Source: Megalopta genalis
Taxonomy: Eukaryota > Arthropoda > Insecta > Hymenoptera > Halictidae
Direction: 5' to 3'
DNA length: 64,000 bases
NCBI RefSeq assembly: GCF_051020955.1
Contig: NC_135027.1
Location: 6,860,532 to 6,924,531 of the forward strand
Part shown: positions 12,331-22,300 of the stretch, piece by piece
How positions within the stretch are numbered: the first letter of the stretch is position 1
How the letters are laid out: each line of letters begins with the position of its first letter
The notes under the pieces: model-generated
The model's input: only the letters and a program-made list of their open reading frames with translations
Databases searched by the model: none
Told to the model about the DNA's origin: nothing
Made by a program: the position numbers and the translations under genes

Positions 12331-13292
12331 CACTGGTTTTATATTTTTTTAAAATTAGTGAAATTATGAAGACTCTTTCACGAGAAATGGCTGAATAAAT
12401 TTCTTAATTCGAGCATAAATTGTAAGAAAAATGGCGAGAGATTCAAATCGATACAGTAATTTCGTGGTTATAAAGCCATCGTTATGGCACTAATCCTATT
12501 AGAGATTTCCCGATTTATTATGATTTTAGAAATGAATGGGTGATTTTCGAAACAGCGAGAAGCTTAAAAGAATTCGAAAATATCGACGACAATGAAAGCA
12601 GTATTTTCAAACTCTTTTCGCTGTTTTCACCTCAGCCCCACGAACGAACAAAATTCGCAGTTCGGCGATAAATAAATTGCGGCTTACCGCGTTCCAGTTT
12701 TTAACGCATGAAGCTGCCAATTTGGTCGGCGAATTTTTGTGCTACGGGAAGTTTCCCGCTCGGCTCATTTATTTGTCCGAGCTGTTTGTACGCCCTTATT
12801 ATCGCGCTGACCTATTAAACTTGTCGCCGAGTGCGTGAATAAATTACACGTGCCGAGACAGGTAACTTCGCGACTGGTAATGAAACTTGTTGCAATCAAT
12901 TCCAACAAATCGATCTCGAATGGTTCAATGGGTCGCCGAGAGCAATGCAAACGGCTCCTAGGAGGGTACGATTCTAAATAAACTTATCGCGGGGCTTCCG
13001 TGAACTATTTTGTTCGTCGACGGGTAATACTTTTTTTTCGAGCGGGGTAGAAAAAACATTGAATTCCCTCCGCGAAATTCCGTCATTTAGCTGGAGCAAG
13101 TTCACCGAAACGAATACTTATTCCAGGCCCGGAGTTCCGAGAGTTGCACAGCTCAGAAGGTACGTAAAGTTTAACAAAGCGGCGCGAGCACAATGTGAAG
13201 TGTCCTCACCTCGTTCTCAACTTCCGCGAGTTATAAGCGGAGACGTATCCTACCATTGCTCTCAATGGTAATTAATTCAGACCTAAGATGAT

Positions 13293-13346
13293 ATGGAGTC
13301 TGAGGACGAAGTGGACGAGAAGTTGCCGGAGCCGAAAGATGCAGAG
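13293..13346 (+). CDS. Pde6: Pde6 probable first coding exon
   Basis: Eighteen codons beginning MESEDEVDEKLPEPKDAE, ending in phase 0 at a GTACGA donor. A good acceptor (ATTAATTCAG) lies at 13279-13280, only 12 nt before the ATG, so this exon probably follows one or more non-coding 5' exons. The acidic peptide fits the acidic N-terminus that continues in the next exon. I inferred the exon from splice sites and frame; an alternative is initiation at an in-frame ATG at 14379 or 14444. Confidence 0.6.
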
Positions 13347-16300
13347 GTACGAATTTCGTGGTCGAACTGGCCGAAAAATTCTAAACGATATTTACTCGGT
13401 ACATGCTCGCTCGATCTCCCAAAAAATGGCACAGGCCGATCAAAATCATATTCGTCACTGACGAAAAGCTTTTGAACAAACAAATCAAGCGTACATTACA
13501 ATGATCAGGGTGCCCCAAAATTATGGTACTTCCGGGAAATGAAGGGTTCCTGAAGTCATTTGAAGTAACTTTTTCCTTAGCGAAAATGCAATCCGCCGTT
13601 TTGTCTACGAGTTATTAACGAAAAACAGTGACCAATGAGAGGCGAGCTCGGCTGGCACGAGGCGGCCGAGCCAATGAGCGTAACTGGTTTTCGCCCACTC
13701 GTTAGTTCGGCCGCCTTGCGCCAGCCAAGCTCGCCTCTCATTGGTCAGTATTTTTTTGTTAATAACTCGCGAATGATGCCTCGGAGAAAATTTTTGTAAA
13801 GGAAAAAGTTACTTCGAATGACCTCAGGAACCTCTCATTTCCCGGACTTTGTACTACGAACTTTTGTTTCAAATAAATATCGCTCAGACATGAAAATATC
13901 GTTGCAACTAGAACGTACAATTTTTAATGTACTACTTTAAAAGCTTTTCGATAATAAGAAAACAATGAATTAGTAAAAAAATTCTATGATACAACTAAAT
14001 TCTCCAGGCTGAAGATTTCTTAATTTTCTGTTTCTGAAGATATTCCTTGGGGAAAAAAGGATTTGAGCATCTTTTAAAACGCAATAACTTTTTGGAAACT
14101 GTAATTGCTGTAATAACTGTAACTCCACAGTAAATTAGTCCCTGTAACACCTCAAAGAAATTCATGTCATTTGTACCAGTTTCTTAAAAAGTTACTCCGT
14201 TTTAAAAAGTGTCAGAATACTTGCTTCCATATGTTATACCGTTGGAAAATGTATTTCTTTAAAATGAAACAATCCAAATACAATATATTTTATCAATTCG
14301 AAGATTGAAACAAGACTGGTTGAATTATTGTCCTATAATTCGTTGCGCGACTATTTCTCGGACACGTTAAAACGATGAATGAAAATTGCGATGCAACCTG
14401 CCCGACAGGTGAATCACAATGACAACATAGAGAACTTCAGTACGATGAAAATTTCGACGAAACCGATGTCCTCGAAGTCGGCAGAGAGGAGCGAGTGCCA
14501 GCTGGTGTGCTCTCCGAACCCTGAGGAATCCGAGGAATCCGAGGAACCTAAGGATCCCGACAAAATGGAGGCGTCCGCGCAAGAAAAATCAAAATTACCT
14601 TTAAGTCCAAGCAGCAAGACTGAAGTCAAAGACGGTGACATAGCCAGATTCTGTAGAACGAAGAGGATCACCTGCCAGGAGACGATACACGAGTACGACG
14701 AAGATGATGGCCTGACGATGGAGAAGGTTGGAAGGTAGGATTTCATCTGTGCAAGTTCGTAACTCGGTGTCAAATATCCGTGCCACCTTTCAATCACTCA
14801 TAACCAGAGCTAAACTGGGTACACCAAATTTTAATCGACCTGTGGAAGTTCGATGATTAGTTCGAAATATTTGTGTCAACCTCTAGAAGTTTTTAGAATA
14901 TTTATAGCGCCATGTTTGGGTTCAATATCGTGTCTAAATTGTTTACAATAGATCCGAATTAGTCTTTAAAAGTTGTAGGCTGCTACTAAATAGTTGTGTC
15001 ACCATGCAAAAGTCTATCACCAGGTTTAAACTAAGCACGATATATCTGAACTAGCTTGTAGACGTTTAGTGACTAGCCTAATATATTTGTACCAGCTTGT
15101 AGAAGCCTCCAGCTCACTACTAAATATTTGTGTCACCATGCAAAAGCCCATCACCAGATTATAACTAAGTACAATAGTTTTGAATTATAGTCTGTAGAAA
15201 TATAATAGCTGCTACGAGCTACTTGCATTAGCCTGTAAAGTTTACTAGTCTGCTACTAAAAATGAGCCGCGAGGCTCGAACAATTGTATCTTCTCTTTCC
15301 AAATTGTTCATTCTTCTTTACAAGTCGAAGGACGATTAAAGAGAATTTACTATGATTGAACCGGTAGAAATTCAATGGAAAATTCAAAATATTTATACCA
15401 ACCTGTGACAGTTCAATAACCGGTACAAGGCACTCTAATCAACCCGTAGAGGTTCGATAGCCGATAGAAGGTATTTATAGCAGCCCCTGGAAGTTCAATG
15501 GCACATCCAAGGTACATACGTATAGTAAATTCTCCCCAATTTTCTTTCAGTTTGTAAACAAAAGCGGACAATTTGGGTAGATTATTTTAACTCGAGTCTC
15601 GCGGCTCAGTTTCACAGTTGCCGATTATCGACAATTATAAAAACGAGGTGCAAGGCTCGAAAATGTCCGTTTTTGTTAACAAGCCGAAGTAAAATTAGGG
15701 AGAATTTGCCGTACTCGTACCGCTCTTAGAAGTTCAACGACCGGTAGAAGACACTTGCATCGACCTGTAGAAGTTCAATGACCGATATCAGATATTTCTA
15801 CCAGCCTGTAGAAGTTGTACAGCCGATGCAAAGTGCTCGTACCGGTCTCCGGTGGTTCAATGGCTTAAACAAGCCATTTGCATCGCCCCGTAGAGGTTCA
15901 ACAGCCGGTACAAGGTATCCGTAGAACTTCAACGGCAAGCGCAAGGTATTTGCATCGGTCTGAGAAAGTTCCCAGAGCTCGATCCGACCCCGGGTGTCGC
16001 GCATTTGCATCGTCCTGTACAAGTTCGTCGCCCGGTACGAAAGATCCGTGTCCCCTGGACACAAAGCTGTCCGCGTCCGATTGATTTTCGAGAATTCGAT
16101 CGGACGTCGACCGTTGTGAGACGGCCGGCCACCACGGAAATAGAAGAACCGGGCCAGCATAATATTTTCTATGGATATATCAGTACAGACCGAGTATTTT
16201 TGGACGATAGGTATCTAGAGGCGCATCCAGAGGCGGTCGAGGCCTGGCTCCGCGAGAACGCGAGCCACGAGCTTCGACAGCGTCTCCAAGGCGTGCCGAG

Positions 16301-19300
16301 CGTGGTCCAAAGCAAATCGCCGGTGAGGGCCACGCACCAGGAAGAGAATCCTCTGACACGGAGCAAGCGGAACAGCGTGACATCCGATATCTTCCAAACG
16401 TGGCTGGACTCCAGTTCGCCAGCGAAGAGGAGCAAGAGCCCCAATAGGTGTGTTAGCTCCGCCATGATCGAAACCCCTTAAAAAGGGGCGAGCCTCGAGT
16501 AAATCGTTCTAATAAAGAGGATTTTCGGCAATTTTTCTGTGACGTAGAACATCGATGAAACTTCTGCTCACTTCTCCATACATATTCTTTGATGTTTCAA
16601 AATAGATACATCATTTTTTTGTAACATTTTATCGACGTTTATCGAAATAATGAACCTTGTTCTCCAGGAACCTTGCGATCGGCGTGCAGTCTAACATCGT
16701 TCCTCGCGATCTAGATCAAAATATAAAACGGAGTTTTCTTCGTAATAATAGAACTACGCGTCGTACGAGTCTAAATCCTAGCTTTTTACATTTTCATTCT
16801 AATAAAAATCGCTCCTTCGTTTTCAGTGCCGCGTATTATCATTCTTCTTGAATTTTTTAAATAGGATTCAGGCTCGTACGACGCGTAGTTCTATTATGAA
16901 AGAAAACTCCATTTTATTCCCTCGTTCTAAATCGAAGGGAAGATATGCTGGCTCATGGAGAACAAGATTTATTGTCTCAGTAAACGTCGATAAAATGTAA
17001 CAAAATTGATGTATCATTCAGAATTGAAATCATTCCGATTTCAACGACTCTCCGCGATTTGGTCGTCTTAAATTCGTCGGTGGCTCTTCCAGGACCTACT
17101 CGTCGCTGGTGGGACGCCGAGAGGAGCTGAACAGGCTAGACGAGAGCGACCTGTTCATGGAGCTGATCAGGGACGTGGCGAACGAGCTGGACATCAACGT
17201 GCTCTGCCACAAGATCCTGGTGAACGTCGGCCTGCTGACCCACGCCGATCGAGGCAGCCTTTTCCTAGCGAAAGGACCTCTGGAAGACAGATACCTGGTA
17301 GCTAAGCTGTTCGACGTGACCCAGGAGACCGAGCTCGATGAAGCGATTCGCAAGGCGAAGAACGAGGAGATCAAGATCCCGTTCGGCGTCGGGATCGCTG
17401 GCTACGTCGCCCAGACTAAGGAGATCATCAACATCAAGGATGCCTACAAGGTCCGCACGATCTACACGATCGAAACGGTTCGCTGTCTTGCTGCCTAAGG
17501 TGATAAGATCAACATTCGAATGTGTTCCTCAGGATCCCAGATTCAACAGCACCATCGACATGCGCACGGGCTACAAGACGACCTTGATCCTCTCGATGCC
17601 CATCTGCAACTACGAGGGCGACGTGATAGGGGTCGCCCAGATCATCAACAAGACCAACGGCAGCAACGAGTTCACCGACAGGGACGTCGAGGTGTTTCAA
17701 AGGTTCGCTGATCGCGAGTCGAACGTAACTTGGTTGAACTTCGAAGCAAATTGAGCCGCGAATTTTCGTGCGAAAGAGAAATAATCATCGTCGATTGCAG
17801 CAACAGACACGAGTCAAATAGAAAATTCGTTGTTTCTGTAATAATTGCAAATACGAATTGGAAATAATATTTTTGTCCTGAAATTCTTTTAATATTTCCA
17901 TTGTTTCGAATTTTGACTTATCCATTTTTCTTATAAATGCATAAAATCCGTCCAATGATTAGAGTCCAATGATTATGGGGTTGCTGGCTTATCAAAAACC
18001 GATTGTGAAATCGATTGTATCAGGTACCTGACGTTCTGCGGGATCGGTATACAGAACGCGCAGCTGTTCGAGCTGTCCGTGCAGGAGTACAGAAGGAACC
18101 AGATACTTCTGAACCTGGCGAGAAACATATTCGAGGAACAGAACAACCTCGAGTGCCTCGTCACCAAGATCATGACCGAGGCGAAAGAGCTGCTCAAGTG
18201 CGAGAGGTGCGCTGTGTATCTTCTGGACCTCGACTGCGGCGAGGCGGTAAGTTCAGTCGCGGTGGAATTTAAATGCATCTGGCGTGATTCTGGTCTGCGA
18301 TGTCCTAAGGCTGGTTTCAATTCGTTGCCTTACCATCTTTTTCGCATTTAGAATAATTAGAATTTAATAGATTCTAATAATTTCTTAGAAGAAGAAAGCG
18401 TCGTACGAACTAAACTCGTAATACTATTACGAAGAAAATTTCTTTCTATTTTTCGTTCTAAATCGAAGAGAAAAATTCTAGACTGCGCGCCGTCGACGGT
18501 GAGATTCACAAGGAATAACATGTACCATTTCATTAAAAGTCGACAAAATGTAACAGAAAAAAGACATTTTCTATTTCGAAATGTTAAAGAATATACAGGG
18601 TGTCCCAAAAATGTCTCGCAATCCGAAAGTGACGGGTTCCTCAGGTCATTTGAAGCAACTTTTTCCTTTAGAAAAATTTTCTCCGAGGCACCATTAATGA
18701 GTTATTAACGAAAAACAGAGACCAATGAGAGGCGAGCTCAGCTGGCGCGAGGCGACCGAGCCAATGAGCGGAACTGGGCTTTGTGCGCTGGTTGGTTGGG
18801 CCGCCTCGCGTCAGCCGTACTCGATTCTTATTGGTTACTATTTTTCGTTAATAACTCGTTAACGGTGCCTCGGAGAAAATTTTTGTAAAAGAAAAAGTTG
18901 CTTCAAATGATCTGAGGAACCCGCCATTTCCGGATTGCGAGACATTTTTGGGACACCGTGTATGTGCAGAATGGCGATGAATTTCATCAAGGTCTTATGT
19001 TGTAAAAACATTGCCAAATACCAGCTCTCGTTCGACTGCTTCACGCGAGTCTCCTCCCCTTAAGGAGGATATCCCCGAACGAATGTCATAGCAGAAGTAG
19101 AACAACGTTTACAAACCCAGTCCTGGAACTTCTCAGACCAAGGACAGTGGAATAGACGATTTACCGAGCGTCGAAGCCGGCTAAGCCGCGATGAACAGCT
19201 TTATAGGTCGAAGTCTGATTTCAGGGCCACCTCGAAAAGATCGTCGAGCGGCCAGGAAAGTCGACGCAAGAGAGCAGAAAGCCGCTGTCTAGACGAGAGG

Positions 19301-22300
19301 TGAGTGAGACCGGCTCGCGTTGCTCGAACTCGTAAGTCTGACTCGTGTTTTTCTCTTTCCTGGCGGCCCAGAGCAACAACATCGAAATGGAGGACATTTT
19401 CCAACAGCACGTGAGTAGACCCGACCTCGCAGCAACGAGCGTACGATCGTTCTCGCGCGATATAATAGGAGGCGTTGTTGTTGACGAAGACGTTGAACTT
19501 GAACATCCGTAGGCTCTGAACGACACCAACAAGTTCACGACCATCTTCGAGATGGACAATAAGAGCAAGGAGGGCAAGGTGTACAGGCCCAGCCCGAACG
19601 ACCTGGGGAGTCCTCTCGGTCAGATCGCTAGATACGTGGCAGCGACCGGTCAGATCTTGAATATCGGGGATGTGGCCACTTGGCTGAAGAAAGACGTCAT
19701 GCAATCTGGAAATGAACCCATCAAGAGCATCCTCTGCATGCCCATCGTGAACGGGCAGAGAACCGTAATCGGCGTCGCCCAGCTGATCAACAAGGTCCGT
19801 TCAGTATCGTACGCGGTTTGGTAGCAAAGAGGGTTGACGATCAACTAGAGGATTTCGTTCGCAGGACAACGGAACGTCCTTCACCGACTCTGACGTGTCG
19901 ATCTTCGAGGCGTTCGCGATCTTCTGCGGCCTCGGGATCCACAACACGCAGATGTACGAGTCGGCCTGCAAGCTAATGGCCAAGCAGAAGGTAGCCCTCG
20001 AATGCTTGAGCTACCATGCTACCGCCAGCAACGACGACACCGTCAAGCTAACCTCGGAGCCGATACCGTCCGCGGAAACGTTCAATCTGTACAGTTTCAC
20101 GTTCATCGACTTCGACCTGACCGACGAGGACACCTGCAGAGCCACCATCCGAATGTTCAAGCAATGCAACCTGATCCAGAAGTTCCACATACCCTACGAG
20201 GTGCTCTGCAGGTGGATTCTCAGCGTTAAGAAGAATTACAGGTAACTATTCTACGAAATTACTAATGTCTCCATAATTGACGCGCAGATTGTCCACAAAA
20301 ATGGACAATTTTGGAAGAGCAGATACAATTATTCGAGCCTTGCGGTTCGTTTTTATAGTTACGAATTGTCTAACAACTATAAAAACGAGCTGCAAGGCTC
20401 GGATAAACGTATCTCCACTTCCCAAGTTGTCCATTTTTGTGGACAATCTGCGCGTCAATTATGGAGACATTACTGTATTTCGTTTCTATTCCCTGAAATT
20501 AACGCGCTACGAATTGACGCAGACCGGTCAAGTACCATAACTGGAGGCACGCGCTAAACGTCGCGCAGACGATGTTCGCCATGCTGAAAACCGGAAAGAT
20601 GGAGCAATTCATGACCGATCTAGAGATCCTAGGGCTGCTGGTAGCCTGTCTGTGCCACGATCTAGATCATCGGGGAACGAACAACGCGTTCCAAACGAAA
20701 ACGGAGTCCCCGTTAGCGATCCTCTATTCGACAAGCACCATGGAGCATCATCACTTCGATCAGTGCGTGATGATACTCAACTCGGACAGCAACAACATCT
20801 TCCAGAACCTGACCATGCAGGATTACAGAAGGGTGATGAGGGTAGTGGAGAGTGCGATTCTTTCTACCGACCTGGCGGGCTACTTCAAGAAGAAGGATCG
20901 GTTCATGGAGCTGATAGACGATGGGGAGTTCGACTGGCAGAGCGAGGAGAAGAAAGAACGTAAGGTTCTCCAATGCTAACTATCAGACTTGAGCCTCGAA
21001 TTCTCGCAGCTTGGGGACTTTCTTTGGGACCTAGATAATCTAGGACTTAGACCCCCTAAATTGCAAACTCTAGGCTCTATTGGGCTCGTAGACTATTCGA
21101 CTCTAGACTCTATTATGCTCTAAACTTTGTACTGCTCTAGATTCTATTAGGCTCTAGGCTCTTTAGGCTCTAAACTCTATTGCGCTGTAAACATTATTCG
21201 GCTGCAGACTCTATTGGGTTCTAGAGTCTATTAGGTTCTAGACTCTATTGGGCTTTAGACTCTATAGGATCCTAGACTCTATTGGGTTCTAGACTCTATT
21301 GGGTTCTAGACTCTATTGGGCTCTAGACTCTATTGGGTTCTAGACTCTATTGGACTCTAGACTCTATTGGGTTCTAGACTCTATTGGACTCTAGACTCTA
21401 TTGGGTTCTAGACTCTATTGGACTCTAGACTCTATTGGGTTCTAGACTCTATTGGACTCTAGACTCTATTGGGTTCTAGACTCTATTGGGTTCTAGACTC
21501 TATCGCGCTCTAAACATTATTCGGCTGTAGACTCTATTGAGCTCTAGATTCTATTGAGTTCTAGGCTCTATTGGGTTCTGAACTCTATTGGTCTCTAAAT
21601 GCTCTTGGGTTCTAGATTATTTAGACTCTAGACTCTTTTGTGCTCTAAACTTTATTCGGCTGTAGACTCTATTAGATTCTAAACTCTATTGAGCTCAGAT
21701 TCTCTTAGGCTCTAGACTCTATCGCGCTCTAAATTTTATTCGGCTCTAGATTCTATTGGGCTCTAAGCTCTTTAGGCTCTAGACTCTTTTGCACTCTAAA
21801 CTTTATTCGGCTATAGACTCTGTTAGGTTCTAAACTCTATTGAGCTCAGATTCTCTTGGGCTCTAGACTCTATCGTGCTCTAAATTTTATTCGGCTCTAG
21901 ATTCTATTGAGCTCTAAGCTCTTTAGGCTCTAGACTCTTTTGCACTCTAAACTTTATTCGGCTGTAGACTCTATTAGGTTCTAAACTCTATTGAGCTCAC
22001 ATTCTCTTGAGCTTAGATTCTTTTGGGCTCTAGACTCTATCGTGCTCCAAATTTTATTCGGCTCTCAATTCTATTGGGCTCTAAGCTCTTTAGGCTCTAG
22101 ACTCTTTTGCACTCTAAACTTTATTCGGCTATAGACTCTGTTAGGTTCTAAACTCTATTGAGCTCAGATTCTCTTGGGCTCTAGACTCTATCGTGCTCTA
22201 AATTTTATTCGGCTCTAGATTCTATTGAGCTCTAAGCTCTTTAGGCTCTAGACTCTTTTGCACTCTAAACTTTATTCGGCTGTAGACTCTATTAGGTTCT

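Larger units (their letters stand above)
9577..13280. other. Probable 5' intron of Pde6, no gene recognised
   Basis: AT-rich. It contains a 141-bp direct duplication (10117-10403), a (CAG)8 run at 11311-11334 in a short non-conserved open frame, and an AT-only tandem region at 12205-12330. Confidence 0.5.
14735..16183. repeat. Degenerate minisatellite in Pde6 intron 2, about 45-bp unit
   Basis: Variants of 'CCTGTAGAAGTTCAATGACC' followed by 'GGTAGAAGGTATTTGCATCG' recur through most of the intron, clearest at 15360-15520 and 15715-16040. Two MITE copies interrupt it. Divergence between units is high, so this is an old array. Confidence 0.75.

Noticed and set aside
16448..20522. Pde11 as the identity of the phosphodiesterase
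   Set aside because: GAF and catalytic domains resemble both, but the basic tail ending in CaaX and the catalytic-end sequence fit insect Pde6.
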